Shown: positions 1 through 11,083, numbered from the stretch's first letter. The stretch is 64,000 nt of DNA from an uncultured Thermoanaerobaculia bacterium (GCA_951813015.1 CATOTG010000008.1:1-64000); one strand, 5' to 3'. The notes: generated by a model not told the origin, from the letters alone. Numbers and translations: made by a program.

Positions 1-1427
<1,427 letters not shown>

Positions 1428-1442
1428 CTGGCTGCGGCCCGC

Positions 1443-2194
1443 TTACCAGCCGAGGCCCTGGAAGGCCAGCGCGCCGAGGATGCCCCCGGTCAACGGACCC
1501 AGGATCGGTACCCACGCGTAGCCCCCAGTCGGAGCCGCCCTTGCCGGGAATCGGCAGCACGGCGTGAGCGATCCGCGGTCCGAGGTCGCGGGCCGGGTTG
1601 ATCGCGTAGCCCGTCGGGCCGCCCAGGCCAAGGCCGATCCCCCAGACCAGGAAACCGACCAGCAACGGGTTGATGCCGGTGGCGAAGACGGCCGAAAGGT
1701 CGATTCCGCCGCCTGAGAGCTCCGAGGCGTTGGCGGCTATCGCGAGCACGCCGAACACCAGCACCGCGGCGCCCACCACCTCGGTAATGAAGTTCGCGCC
1801 GCGGCGCCCGGGGATCTCCGGCGCCGTGCAGAACACGCCCAGCTTGGCCGCCTGGTCAAAGGTGGCGCTCCAGTGCGGGCGGTAGGTGAGCCAGACGACG
1901 ACCGCGCCGAGGAAGGCGCCGAGCATCTGAGCGCCGATGTAGGTCGGCAGCAGGGCGGCGTCGAGTTCGCCGATGGCCCACAACCCGACGCTCACCGCCG
2001 GGTTGATGTGAGCGCCGCTGATCCGGCCGACGCAGTAGACCGCGAGCGCGACGGCCAGACCCCAGCCCGTCGCGATGACGATCCAGCCGCTGTCGTTGCC
2101 CTTGGTCCCGGGCGAGGACGACGTTGGCGACCACGCCATCGCCAAGGATGATCAAGAGCGCGGTGCCGACCAGTTCGGCGACGAAGATGTCCAA
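1443..2194 (-). pseudogene. glpF: Glycerol uptake facilitator (aquaglyceroporin), frameshifted
   Basis: MIP-family channel for glycerol diffusion across the inner membrane. The start [20 protein letters not shown] is at 2194. The body carries both channel signature loops, [10 protein letters not shown] and GYAINPARD, with six hydrophobic segments. Two one-base insertions break it. One lies near residue 28, where removing a G restores VLARTKGND. The other is near the C-terminus, where removing a G restores [16 protein letters not shown] and the stop after QGLGW. The restored length is about 250 residues, normal for the family. It lies directly upstream of glpK on the same strand. Confidence 0.8.
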
Positions 2195-2273
2195 TGCGGC
2201 CCTCCTTGTTCAAGCGCGTTCGAGAATACACTTCGCGCCGGCAGGTCGCCCTCCGCCGGAACCACGAGGACTA

Positions 2274-2312
2274 AGCCCCTGCGGAGCAACATGAAGCCCT
2301 GCGGAGCAACAT
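2274..2312. repeat. Tandem duplication of a gene leader
   Basis: Two nearly identical copies (2274-2292 and 2295-2312) of GCGGAGCAACAT and its upstream bases sit directly before the ATG of the DUF2461 gene. One of several short tandem duplications at gene borders in this window. Confidence 0.7.
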
Positions 2313-3008
2313 ATGGATCAATGGAAGAACCCGTTCTCGCGCGAGACGTTCGCCTTTCTGCGCGACCTGGCGGAGAACAACGATCGGGACTGGTTCAAGG
2401 CCAACGGCGAGCGCTACGAGGACGCCGTCCGGGCGCCGGCGCTTGAGTTCATCAGCGACTTCGGGACCCGGATCGACGAGGTGTCGAAGCACTTCGACGC
2501 GGTGCCGAAGAAGGTCGGCGGGTCGCTCTTCCGCATTCACCGCGATGTCCGGTTCTCGCGCGACAAGAGCCCCCTACAAGACCCAGGTGGGCATTCACTT
2601 CCGCCACAAGCAGCACAAGGACGCCCACGCGCCGGGCTTCTATCTCCACGTGGCGCCCGGCAACGTGTTTCATGGGCGGGGGGATGTGGCGGCCCCATCC
2701 GGAGGCCCTGCGGGCGATCCGGCAGCAGATCGTGGCCGATGGCGAGGGCTGGCGGGAGGCGACCGTCGATCCCGGGCTCGGCGACTCGCTGCAACTCGGT
2801 GGCGAGAGCCTGAAACGGGCGCCGCGCGGATTCGACGCCGCGCACCCGCTGATCGACGACATCAAGCGCAAGTCGTTCATCGCAGTGGCCACGCTGAACC
2901 AGACCCGGCTGCTCGGCCGCGGTTTCCTCGACGAGTTCACGGGGTCTCTGCGGGGCCGCATCCCCGCTGATGCGCTTTGTTTGCCGGGCGACCGGCGTCC
3001 CGTACTGA
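2313..3008 (+). pseudogene. DUF2461 (TIGR02453) family protein, three frameshifts
   Basis: Member of the DUF2461 family, function unknown. It begins MDQWKNPFSRETFAFLRDLA and carries the family core NDRDWFKANGERYE and LFRIHRDVRFSRDKSP. Three single-base insertions break it. An extra C near 2575 should restore SPYKTQVGIHF. An extra C near 2669 should restore NVFMGGGMWRP. An extra G near 2955 should restore a C-terminus AASPLMRF...TGVPY with a stop at 3006-3008. The restored protein is about 230 residues, the usual length. All three errors are insertions, two of them in G/C runs, the same pattern as in glpF and glpK. Confidence 0.75.
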
Positions 3009-3026
3009 GGCCGGCGCCAGAGGCTG

Positions 3027-4652
3027 CTAGCCCGCCTTCGCCCGGCGACCGTCGACGGCCGCCGACAGGTTCTCGAAGGTGACGCCGAGCCGCTCGGCGG
3101 TGAGCGCGGCCAGGGAGGTGCGCGCCACGCCGTGGGCAAACTGGTAGGTGCTTCGGCGGTCGGGGTCGAGTTGGACCTGGAGGAACTCGAGACCCAGCTC
3201 GGCGTGGTTCTGCTGGAGAGCGCGGGCATGGTCCAGGAAGTGGGTCGTGACCCAGGCGACCGGCTCGACCCGCCGGAGGAGCTGGAGCACCAGGGTGAAG
3301 ACCTCGATGCCCTCCGAAGGGTTGGTGCCTGAGCACAGTTCGTCCAGGACCACCATCGAGCCGTGCTCCATCTCCTCGAACAGCGTCCTGATCCGCACGA
3401 GTTCACGCCCCAGGCGGCCCTCGACCTGATCCGCGCTCTCGCGCTCGATCAGGGACACGAACAGACCCTGCCGGACCCTTAGCCGGGCGCGGCTGCAGGG
3501 TGCGTAAAGTCCGGACTGACCGAGTAGTTGAGTCAGCGCGATGGCCTGGATCAACCTTGTCTTGCCGCCCGAGTTCGGTCCGGTGACGACGGTGATCGGC
3601 ACGCTGCCCACCGTGCTCACCGAGGTGGGCACGGGCGCCTGCTCCTGGCCGAGCAGCAGCGGATTGAACAGGTCCTCGCACTCGAGCGCGGCGCCCCCGG
3701 CGTGATCCGGCCGGAACTCGGGAATGCACATCGACAGGCCGCGTTCCGCGGCGCGGTCCCGCAGAGCCCGCGCGGCGAGGTAAAGCTCGAGCTGGCCGAG
3801 CATCTGGACCAGGGGAATCAGGGCGGGCGACAGGGACACGTAGACCCGCTCGACAACCCGGTTCAGAAGTTCCCGGTTGCTCATCGAGTGGCCCCCGATG
3901 CCGAGTCGCACGCGGCTCCAGAGCCGCTTGATCGGCCGGGTCCAGAAGGGATTGTCACGGCATTCCTCGAGTGACCGCACCTCGAGTCCGCGGATGCGCC
4001 CGTCGCCGCCGAGGGTGATGTCGAGGTTCAGTTCGGCAAACCGGCTCTCGTAGTCGAGCAGGGCGGCCAGCGTCGCGTACTCCTCGGTTTCGCGGATCGC
4101 CACGGCGCCCTCGTACAGGCGTCGCAGCCCCGAGCGTGCCGTCCCGAAGAGGTCGTGCATCAGGTCGATGACCAACCGGCTCTGCTTGAGGATGTCGAGG
4201 TTGTGGGAGGCGGTATCCAGGACGCTGTGGTAGCGGGGCATGCGGTGGAGCGAGAGCAGGCCGAACAGCTCGCGGTAGAGGCGTTCGGCGGAGGCGAGGA
4301 CTTCCTCGTCCTCGTCCAGCTCGCGCAGCACCTCCTGGCGGAACCGGGTCGTCTCCAGGTCGGTCGGCGTGGCGGTCAGGGCGCGGCGCAGAAAGCGCTG
4401 GTTGATCGGGTAGTGAACCCCGTCGATGCGCAGCTCGAAACTCTCCTCGATCAGGCGTTCGACGAACAGGTCGTCTTCGAAGAACTCGGGCCGCCAGGCC
4501 GCCGCCGGCGTGACTTCCGCCTCCGCCATCAGGTCATGGAACTCGGTGCCGATCTCACGGCCGAGAATGGCGAGACCCAGCAGGTCCGAGAGAGCCTTCT
4601 CGTCGATGCCGAGGAAGGGCGCCCGGTTGAGCAGGTCCGGGATGGGGATCAT
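3027..4652 (-). CDS. MutS-family ATPase (lever and ATPase domains only)
   Basis: A 541-residue protein with a C-terminal MutS-type ABC ATPase. Walker A is TGPNSGGKT (about residue 365), Walker B is MVVLDELCSGT, and the His switch lies in WVTTHFLDHA. The N-terminal half is helical (MutS core/lever-like). The N-terminal mismatch-binding domain of true MutS is absent, and so is a Smr endonuclease domain. It therefore resembles the stand-alone MutS-like ATPases of unknown substrate rather than a mismatch repair MutS. The ATG at 4652 is the only good start before the inverted-repeat element. The gene downstream is convergent. Confidence 0.8.
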   Translation of the reverse strand: MIPIPDLLNRAPFLGIDEKALSDLLGLAILGREIGTEFHDLMAEAEVTPAAAWRPEFFEDDLFVERLIEESFELRIDGVHYPINQRFLRRALTATPTDLETTRFRQEVLRELDEDEEVLASAERLYRELFGLLSLHRMPRYHSVLDTASHNLDILKQSRLVIDLMHDLFGTARSGLRRLYEGAVAIRETEEYATLAALLDYESRFAELNLDITLGGDGRIRGLEVRSLEECRDNPFWTRPIKRLWSRVRLGIGGHSMSNRELLNRVVERVYVSLSPALIPLVQMLGQLELYLAARALRDRAAERGLSMCIPEFRPDHAGGAALECEDLFNPLLLGQEQAPVPTSVSTVGSVPITVVTGPNSGGKTRLIQAIALTQLLGQSGLYAPCSRARLRVRQGLFVSLIERESADQVEGRLGRELVRIRTLFEEMEHGSMVVLDELCSGTNPSEGIEVFTLVLQLLRRVEPVAWVTTHFLDHARALQQNHAELGLEFLQVQLDPDRRSTYQFAHGVARTSLAALTAERLGVTFENLSAAVDGRRAKAG

Positions 4653-4683
4653 GGCCGGTGGGTGTTGCTGGCTGTCGGCTCTC

Positions 4684-4934
4684 TAGCAGCCCGTGGCAGA
4701 AGTCGCGCTGCATTCGAGCGGCCATGCATCCCGCCCGGCATCGTGCCAGTCCGTGCGCCCGATGACGGGCGCACGAACTGGTTCGCGGGTGGCGCGGAGC
4801 GCGCCACCCGGGTCGCTCCTCGGTCGCCCTTGTTCCCGGGATTGGGGGCGGCCCGATATGCTCCCTCGTCGCGCCTTGCCGGGCGGGCGCCTGGCCACTC
4901 TCGGTGCGACACGGACTTCTGCCACGGGCTGCTA
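4684..4934. mobile_element. MITE-like element with perfect 21-bp terminal inverted repeats
   Basis: The left end (4684-4704, TAGCAGCCCGTGGCAGAAGTC) and the right end (4914-4934) are exact reverse complements. The 209-bp interior has no convincing gene. The right repeat contains the TAG stop codon of the DEAD-box helicase. Parts of the terminal sequence recur at 12710-12723 (GCCACGGGCTGCTA, exact) and 41607-41627 (imperfect), so a dispersed family is likely. It could be a non-autonomous transposon remnant or a long-range transcription-terminating structure. I see no clear target duplication. Confidence 0.6.
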
Positions 4935-6200
4935 ACGACGCAACGGCGAACGCTTGCGTCTCTCCTTGAGGGAACGCAGCTCGCGGTAGGCGGCCACACC
5001 CTCTGCCTCGCAGCGGGGCAGGGGGTGTCCGAGCGCGGTCTCGACCTGCCTGATCAGCGATTTGTCGAGCCACGTGCCAATCGACGACACGACGCCTTCC
5101 GCGGCGCCGCGGGCGGTGCGGCCGGCACGGTGAATGTAGTCCTCGGGCGTGTCGGGAAGGTCGTAGTTCAGGATGTGCTCGATCCCCTGGACGTCGATGC
5201 CGCGTGCCGCGATGTTCGTTGCGACGAGGATGCGGTGTCGGCCGGCGCGGAAGCTCTCCAGTGCCGCCACCCGGTGGCTTTGGGAGCGGTCGGAGTGGAT
5301 GCGCGCGACGCTGTGCTCGCCGCGCTCCAGCACGCGGCAGAGCCACTCGGCGTCGGACCGGCGTTTGGTGAACACCAGCGTCGAGCCGGGCACCGTGTCG
5401 AGCAGGGCCACGGCGCAGCGCTTCTTGTCTCTTTCGTCGACGAGGTAGAGACGATGCTCGATCCCCGATGCGGCGCCCTTGGGCGACAGGTCGATGCGGA
5501 CCGGATCCTTCATGTAGCGCTTCGCCAGACGTTCGATCGGCGGCGGCATCGTCGCGGAAAAGAGCATCGTGTGGCGTTGCCTGGGCAGCTGGCTCACGAT
5601 GCGTTGAATCTGAGGCATGAAGCCGAGATCGAGCATGTGATCGGCCTCGTCCAGGACGAGTTCCTCGACGCCGGCCAGACTCGCCGTGCCACGCTCGACG
5701 TGATCCAGCAGTCGTCCCGGCGTGACGACCAGCACGTCCGGGTCGGTCCGCAATTGGTCGAATTGCGGACCGATCTTCACGCCGCCGATCAGGCAGGCGG
5801 AGTTCACGCGCAGACGGCTCTTGCGGAACAGATCCAGGAAGGCCTTGGTCTGCAGGGCAATCTCCCGGGTGGGCGAGACGATCAGCGCGCGCACGCCGGC
5901 GCCGCGGCGCAGGCGCTGGACAATCGGCAGCACGAAGGCGGCCGTCTTGCCGGAGCCGGTTTCGGCCAGGCCGATCAGATCCGTGCCGGTGATCGCGTCA
6001 GGGATGACTGCGGCCTGGATCGGTGTCGGATGCTCGAAGCCGATCCGCTCGACTACTTCCAGAACCGCCGGTTCGAGGCCCAGGCCGACGAAGTCGCGGT
6101 CCGTCGTCTCCACCGGATGCTGCGGAATGCCGGCAAGGGCGCCCGGTGTTTCGGGATCCCCGTTGCCCGTCCTGCTGCCGTCGGCCACGCGCGGGATCAT
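4932..6200 (-). CDS. DEAD-box ATP-dependent RNA helicase
   Basis: A 422-residue RNA helicase with the full motif set: Q motif (FEHPTPIQ), motif I AETGSGKT, Ia PTREIA, II DEAD, III SAT, and VI HRAGRTAR. The C-terminal tail is short and basic (KERRKRSPLRR), as in RhlE-type helicases involved in ribosome assembly or RNA decay. I chose the ATG at 6200 (MIPRVADGS) because the in-frame codon four residues upstream of it is TTG. The stop codon falls in the right terminal repeat of the 251-bp element. Confidence 0.88.
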   Translation of the reverse strand: MIPRVADGSRTGNGDPETPGALAGIPQHPVETTDRDFVGLGLEPAVLEVVERIGFEHPTPIQAAVIPDAITGTDLIGLAETGSGKTAAFVLPIVQRLRRGAGVRALIVSPTREIALQTKAFLDLFRKSRLRVNSACLIGGVKIGPQFDQLRTDPDVLVVTPGRLLDHVERGTASLAGVEELVLDEADHMLDLGFMPQIQRIVSQLPRQRHTMLFSATMPPPIERLAKRYMKDPVRIDLSPKGAASGIEHRLYLVDERDKKRCAVALLDTVPGSTLVFTKRRSDAEWLCRVLERGEHSVARIHSDRSQSHRVAALESFRAGRHRILVATNIAARGIDVQGIEHILNYDLPDTPEDYIHRAGRTARGAAEGVVSSIGTWLDKSLIRQVETALGHPLPRCEAEGVAAYRELRSLKERRKRSPLRR

Positions 6201-6285
6201 ACCAGTCCCCAAGGCGCTGCTAAGTGGTCTGAAATCAACAGGTTCGTGGCCCGAGTCGCGCGACCCGGGTTTGCGGCAGCGGAAG

Positions 6286-7677
6286 TCATCGGTCCCGGCG
6301 CAGGCCGAGTCGCCTCAACAGGCCGCGCCTCTGTGGCGCCAGCTCATGCTCGGCGCTTCTTGCCGTGCGTCCGCCGCGGTCCACCGCCTCGGCCCAGAAC
6401 TGCAGGTTCCTGCCCTGGTGCTCGGCGACGGTGATCCTGGCCTCCAGCTCGACCCGGCCCGGCCCGGCGTCCGCGGTGTCGGTCGACTCGGTCGAGGCGG
6501 GCCCGGCCGCTGGCCTGAGAGGCATCTCGACGACTTCGCCGCTGCCGTCCTGGTCGAACCAGCGCCAGAAGAAGCGCACCGTCAACACCTCGTAGTCGTC
6601 ACTGGCACGGACGCGGGCGACGACGTCCTCGTCGCGTTCGTACATGCCCCGTGTCGTCTCCGGTCGGCCCTGAACCAGGACCTCCACCTCGGGTCCGGTC
6701 CCGTCGAGGTCTTCCATCAACATGGTCAGGGTCGACTCCAACTGGGCGAAGCGCTCCCGGTTCTCCGGCGTGCGCTCCCTTCGGGCCAAGAGATCCAGCG
6801 CCTCGTGCGGCCGCTCCCATCCCAGGACCTCGATCTCCCGGACCGTGGCCTCGAGATCGTTGCGCCGCTTGAACACCTCGTCGATGGCTGCCAGCTTCGC
6901 CTCGACCCGGCGGCTCTCGCTTGCCTGGTCGCCGCGCAGTATCTTGAGTTCCAGCAGCAGTGCCCTGGCCTCGTCGAGGCGATTCGCCGCGATCAATCGG
7001 CCGGCGGTCTCGTCGATCGCAAGGGCGGCTCGACGTTCGAAGGCGAGACTCGCGGCGAAGCGCGGATGGCGGCGTCGGAAGTCCTGGGCCAGGCGCAGTG
7101 CGGCCAGCCGGTCGCTACCGAGACGGGCTTCGATCGCGTCCACCTCGGCTGCCAACCGGCGCGCGTCGTCGACGCGACGAGCGGCTTGCGGATCGCGCCG
7201 CAGGGCGATCATCTGCTCGCGCGTGAGGGAACCCAGGGTGAGGCGCAGACGGCTCAGGTCCGCGTCCTCGAAGCCGCCTTCCAGTTCCACCGAGGCCGCC
7301 AGGACCCGGTCGTTCGCGAGCCTGGCGAGCATTGCAGTCATCGTCTCGCGATGCTCGGGCGGCAGTGCGTCGGCGTCCGGTCCGTGACTGAAGTCCAGCA
7401 TCAGGCTCTGAGCCTCGCGCAGCCGGCCCTCCGCCATCAGATCGAGCGCCTCGCTGAGTTGAGTCGGGAGTGGCGCGATTGGCGAGGGTTCCGGCCTTGG
7501 CGGGAGAGAGGGTGGCGTGACGCCGGCGCGGTCGCCCGTGATCGTCGCGGCGTCGTCGGGCGCCGTCCATCGGAGGATCAGCAGCGCCGCCGCAACGCCG
7601 ATTGCGGCCGCGGCCAGTATCTGTCGCGGTCGCGGCCGCGCAGCCGGATCGGGTTCGGGTGCCGGCATCCCGGTCAT
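6286..7677 (-). CDS. Membrane-anchored, helix-rich protein of unknown function
   Basis: A protein of 463 residues from the ATG at 7677; a second ATG lies three codons later. One N-terminal transmembrane segment (ILAAAAIGVAAALLILRW) is followed by about 270 residues of charged, probably TPR-like or coiled helices. A C-terminal part has a beta-like section (VLTVRFFWRWFDQDGSG). This predicts an inner-membrane anchor with a periplasmic domain. I do not recognise the family. It is divergent from the secreted protein gene at 7760. Confidence 0.6.
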   Translation of the reverse strand: MTGMPAPEPDPAARPRPRQILAAAAIGVAAALLILRWTAPDDAATITGDRAGVTPPSLPPRPEPSPIAPLPTQLSEALDLMAEGRLREAQSLMLDFSHGPDADALPPEHRETMTAMLARLANDRVLAASVELEGGFEDADLSRLRLTLGSLTREQMIALRRDPQAARRVDDARRLAAEVDAIEARLGSDRLAALRLAQDFRRRHPRFAASLAFERRAALAIDETAGRLIAANRLDEARALLLELKILRGDQASESRRVEAKLAAIDEVFKRRNDLEATVREIEVLGWERPHEALDLLARRERTPENRERFAQLESTLTMLMEDLDGTGPEVEVLVQGRPETTRGMYERDEDVVARVRASDDYEVLTVRFFWRWFDQDGSGEVVEMPLRPAAGPASTESTDTADAGPGRVELEARITVAEHQGRNLQFWAEAVDRGGRTARSAEHELAPQRRGLLRRLGLRRDR

Positions 7678-7759
7678 CCTAGCGGGATGGCGCTGATAGC
7701 CTCGTTGGTCCAATCCTTAGGACTATCGATCTCGGCAACCGACCCGGAGGCGCCACGAA

Positions 7760-8488
7760 ATGACGAAGAGACTCCTGTTCCCGCTGCTGCTCGCCCCGAC
7801 GCTGTTTTTCGCCGGCCCGGTGTTCGGGCAGGATCCGGGCGCGGTCAACGTGGGCGGCGACCTGCGGGGCGGCGATGTGACCGGCGCGGTCGGCGGCCGC
7901 GACAACACCCGCGTCGTCGGCACGATCCTCGACTCCAGCGGCAACCCGATGTCGGATGTGGACATCTGGTACCAGAACGACAACATGCCGGCGCCCAGGC
8001 TGCGCGCCAAGGGCCGCAAGACGGGGACCTACCTGCTCCGCAACATGGGCCGGGTCTTCAGTCGTGAGGACTACGAAGGGATCGTGCTTCGGATCACCTT
8101 CGAGCGCGACGGCCACCGGTCGGTCGTAGCGCGTGTCGCGGTACAGCGAGACGGACTTCAGCAGGTCTTTCCCATCCTCTTCCGGGAGGGCGAGTCGATG
8201 GAGGCCGAAGGCGTTCGCACCGTGCTCGTCGGCCGGGTAGAGAACAAGCGGGGCAAGCCGGTCAAGGGTGGAGGCGAAGTCACGATCACGTCAGGGGACG
8301 GCGAGTTCACCGCGGCCGGCGCGATCGAGAAGAACGGCGAGTTCGCCGTGGTTCTCTGGGACGCGCCGGCGCGCGTGAACGCCACCTTCAAGATGACGAA
8401 GGGCGGCGTCCGCGACGAAATCCTCGAACTGTCGCCCTCACCCCAGCCCGACCTGGCTGTGGCGCAGCACTACAACCCGGTGATGTAA
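7760..8488 (+). CDS. Secreted protein with a carboxypeptidase-regulatory-like fold
   Basis: A 242-residue protein with a clear signal peptide (MTKRLLFPLLLAPTLFFAGPVFG). A Gly-rich linker follows, then two short beta-sandwich-like segments, VVGTILDSSGNPMSDVDIWYQ and VLVGRVENKRGKPVKGGGEVTI. The second looks like the first, and the VxGxVxDxxGxPVxGA style suggests CarboxypepD_reg-like domains. A role in the envelope is inferred; no catalytic motif is seen. Confidence 0.6.
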   Translation: MTKRLLFPLLLAPTLFFAGPVFGQDPGAVNVGGDLRGGDVTGAVGGRDNTRVVGTILDSSGNPMSDVDIWYQNDNMPAPRLRAKGRKTGTYLLRNMGRVFSREDYEGIVLRITFERDGHRSVVARVAVQRDGLQQVFPILFREGESMEAEGVRTVLVGRVENKRGKPVKGGGEVTITSGDGEFTAAGAIEKNGEFAVVLWDAPARVNATFKMTKGGVRDEILELSPSPQPDLAVAQHYNPVM

Positions 8489-8495
8489 GGCGGCG

Positions 8496-8759
8496 CTACC
8501 AGCGCGGCCGGCGCTCCTCGCGAGGTCTGGCCTCGTTGACGCGGAGGGTCCGGCCTCCGAACTGCTGCTGGTCCAATGCGGCGATCGCTTCGTGGCCGCC
8601 GCTGGCCATCTCCACGAAACCGAAGCCCCGGGGGCGCCCCGTCTCGCGGTCGTTGATCAGCGAGACTTCGGAAACCTCGCCATGTGAGGAAAAGAGGTTG
8701 CGCACCGCCTCTTCCGTCGTATCGAAGGGCAGGTTGCCCACATAGATTCTCGTTGCCAT
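8496..8759 (-). CDS. RRM-type RNA-binding protein
   Basis: A small 87-residue protein consisting of one RNA-recognition motif. RNP2 is IYVGNLPF (residues 5-12) and RNP1 is RGFGFVEM (about 44-51). Aromatic residues that contact RNA are present in both. A short Arg-rich tail (RPREERRPRW) follows. The start at 8759 has an AGGAG about 6 nt upstream on the minus strand. This is the common bacterial glycine-rich RRM family of putative RNA chaperones. It converges with the secreted protein gene, 7 nt from its stop. Confidence 0.88.
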   Translation of the reverse strand: MATRIYVGNLPFDTTEEAVRNLFSSHGEVSEVSLINDRETGRPRGFGFVEMASGGHEAIAALDQQQFGGRTLRVNEARPREERRPRW

Positions 8760-8888
8760 CTGATGCTCCTGTTCTCGGCTCCGGGGTTCCACATCAATCA
8801 ACGCTCGAGAACGACAGGCGCATCCTGGTTCGCTGCGTGAGCTCTGCACCCACTGCCTTTGGAAGCGGCAGGCTAACACAAAGAGCGC

Positions 8889-8924
8889 GTCGGGCGTGCC
8901 GCGATGGTCGGGCGTGCCGCGATG
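8889..8924. repeat. 18-bp exact tandem duplication
   Basis: GTCGGGCGTGCCGCGATG occurs twice head to tail in the gap between the RRM gene and the esterase stop. No gene overlaps it. Confidence 0.75.
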
Positions 8925-8963
8925 CTGGAGTCTCCGGCCCTGACGAGGTCGGATATCCGGGCT

Positions 8964-10583
8964 TCAGCCGCCGCTGCGCAGGTCCTCGTAGTACGCGTCG
9001 AAGGTGTCGAGCCGGTCTTTCAGGAGACCCTGGATCACGCCGATCTCGTCTCCAAGTTCGAGCACCCCGTCGGCGTCCGGGTCGTAGACGGGCCAGTCGG
9101 GAAGACCGTCGCCGTTCGGGTCGCCGGTGGCGGCGAAGTTCACCCAGTAGTCCGCCATCGTGCTGGCGAGCGCCCGGTCGGTGTCGTCCCAGGCGTGGTT
9201 GAAGGGGCCGATCTCGTCGCGTGCTTCGCCGCTCAGGTGGAGGTTGTCGAAGGCGTAGACGATCTCGGCCGCGTGGTAGGAGCCGTACGTCTCGGCTTCC
9301 TCCCAGGGAGGGACGCGGGAGAAGAAGTACATGCGAATCGGCTGGGCGCCGGTGCTGCTTTGCAGCCGGGCCCAGGTTCGCATCTGCCAGGCGAAGAAGT
9401 TGTCGGCAGCGTTGACGTAGGCGGCCTCGCGTGCCTGTTCGTCGGTCTCGGCGGGATAGACCGCGAACATCGCGTCGGCGTGCTCGCCGTAGGTGGCCTC
9501 GAGCGACTGACGATAGTCGGCGACCGTGACGTCCGCGGCGCCGGCGAACAGAGCCGTACCCTCGTCGCTGTTGAAACCGACGATCGTGTCGACGTCGTTC
9601 TGCTCGCCCGCCGCGAAGATGTCGTGGACATCGCGGGGGAACACGTGGCCGTCGTTCAGGCCGACGAACTGAAGCGCCTCGGACTCGGCCGCCGCCTGAT
9701 AGACCTCTTCAACGGTAGCGGCCCGCATCTCGCCGAGATCGATCGCCTTGAGCCGTTGCGCGACGCGTGCGCCTTCGGACTCCGCGTCAGCGAGTTTGGG
9801 CATGGGCCAGAAGATGCCGCCGCTGTGACCGATCGCGCGCTGGAAGAGGCCTGCCGCCAGAGGGGTAGCGGTCAGGTAGTTCACGCTCCAGGAACCTGCG
9901 GACTCGCCGAAGATCGTCACCCGGCCGGGGTCGCCGCCGAAGTGGGCGATGTTCGCCTGCACCCACTCAAGCGCCGCGATCTGGTCGAGGATGCCGTAGT
10001 TCCCGGACGTGCCGGTCTCGTGCTCGGCCGAGAGTTCCGGATGGGCCAGGAAGCCCATCGGGCCGAGTCGGTAGTTGATCGTCACCAGGACGACGCCGCG
10101 CCCCGCCAGACTCTCGCCGTCGTAGAGCGACGTGCTGCCGGCGCCGGTCTGGAGGCCGCCGCCGTGGATCCAGACCATGACCGGATGGGCGGCTTCGGCG
10201 TGTCCCGCGCCGGTCCAGACGTTCAGGTAGAGGCAGTCCTCGCTGCGCTCGATCTCTCCGGCGTCGTAGAAGGAACCCGGCGGAGACAGCTGCTGCCAGC
10301 AGGCCGGGGAGAACTCGCTGGCATCGCGGGATCCCTCCCAGGCTGCGGCCGGTTGCGGAGCTTGCCAGCGCAGGTCGCCGACCGGAGGCGCGGCGAAGGG
10401 CATGCCGCTGAACTGGAGGATTCCGGAGTCGAGCTGGACTCCCTCGACGACGCCGAGTTCCGTCGCCACCGTCGGCGTCAGCGGCTCGACCGACTCGCCG
10501 CCGCCGCAGGCCAGTGCAAGAGCCAGTGCGAGGGTTGCCAGCACCCCGGCTGTGCCGCGGTGGTTGTTTGGGTTGGTCGACAT
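8964..10583 (-). CDS. Type B carboxylesterase lipoprotein
   Basis: A 539-residue alpha/beta-hydrolase of the carboxylesterase/para-nitrobenzyl esterase family, hydrolysing carboxylic esters. The N-terminus is a lipoprotein signal (LATLALALALACGGG, Cys about residue 26), so the enzyme is probably attached to the envelope. Family marks are EDCLYLNVWT, the oxyanion loop WIHGGG, the nucleophile elbow GESAGS and a His in FNHAWDD. Its ATG is 2 nt from the msrB stop and its GGAGG site lies in the end of msrB, so the two are co-transcribed. Confidence 0.88.
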   Translation of the reverse strand: MSTNPNNHRGTAGVLATLALALALACGGGESVEPLTPTVATELGVVEGVQLDSGILQFSGMPFAAPPVGDLRWQAPQPAAAWEGSRDASEFSPACWQQLSPPGSFYDAGEIERSEDCLYLNVWTGAGHAEAAHPVMVWIHGGGLQTGAGSTSLYDGESLAGRGVVLVTINYRLGPMGFLAHPELSAEHETGTSGNYGILDQIAALEWVQANIAHFGGDPGRVTIFGESAGSWSVNYLTATPLAAGLFQRAIGHSGGIFWPMPKLADAESEGARVAQRLKAIDLGEMRAATVEEVYQAAAESEALQFVGLNDGHVFPRDVHDIFAAGEQNDVDTIVGFNSDEGTALFAGAADVTVADYRQSLEATYGEHADAMFAVYPAETDEQAREAAYVNAADNFFAWQMRTWARLQSSTGAQPIRMYFFSRVPPWEEAETYGSYHAAEIVYAFDNLHLSGEARDEIGPFNHAWDDTDRALASTMADYWVNFAATGDPNGDGLPDWPVYDPDADGVLELGDEIGVIQGLLKDRLDTFDAYYEDLRSGG

Positions 10584-10585
10584 GT

Positions 10586-11083
10586 TCAGTCCTCCTTGCC
10601 AGGGTGGGGGCTTCTCGCCGGATCGCCATCTTCTCCCGCCGGGCGGAAGCGCAAAGCGATTCCGTTGTTGCAGTAGCGCAGGCCCGTCGGCGCCGGACCG
10701 TCGCCGAACACGTGTCCCTGATGTCCGCCGCAGCGGCTGCAGTGGTACTCGGTACGGGGCACGAAGAGCTTGAAGTCGCGCTTCGTCGAGACCGCGCCGG
10801 GGATGGCGTCGTTGAAGCTGGGCCAGCCCGTGCCGCTGTCGTACTTCGAGTCGGACCGGAACAGTTCCGCGCCGCAACCGGCGCAGACGAAGACTCCGTC
10901 CCGGTGCTCCGCGTTGAGCGGCGACGTGAAAGCCGGCTCGGTCGCCTCCTTGCGCAGAACGCGAAACTCGGCGCTCTCAAGACGCGCGCGCCACTTGGAC
11001 TCCGGGAGAGTGATCCTCTCGCCCTCGGGCGCCGGCGGAGAACCCGGATCCGGGCTCTGTGGGTGCTGGATCCTCGTCGTCAT
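10586..11083 (-). CDS. msrB: Peptide-methionine (R)-S-oxide reductase MsrB
   Basis: A 165-residue protein that reduces methionine-R-sulfoxide in proteins. Both zinc pairs are present (CAGC and CSRC). The substrate-site motif GTGWPSF and the catalytic Cys in RYCNNGIALRF are intact. There is no signal peptide, so it is probably cytoplasmic. The start at 11083 (MTTRIQHPQ) fits the family length. It is followed at once by the esterase gene and is divergent from the probable selenoprotein gene at 11131, with only 47 nt for both promoters. Confidence 0.92.
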   Translation of the reverse strand: MTTRIQHPQSPDPGSPPAPEGERITLPESKWRARLESAEFRVLRKEATEPAFTSPLNAEHRDGVFVCAGCGAELFRSDSKYDSGTGWPSFNDAIPGAVSTKRDFKLFVPRTEYHCSRCGGHQGHVFGDGPAPTGLRYCNNGIALRFRPAGEDGDPARSPHPGKED

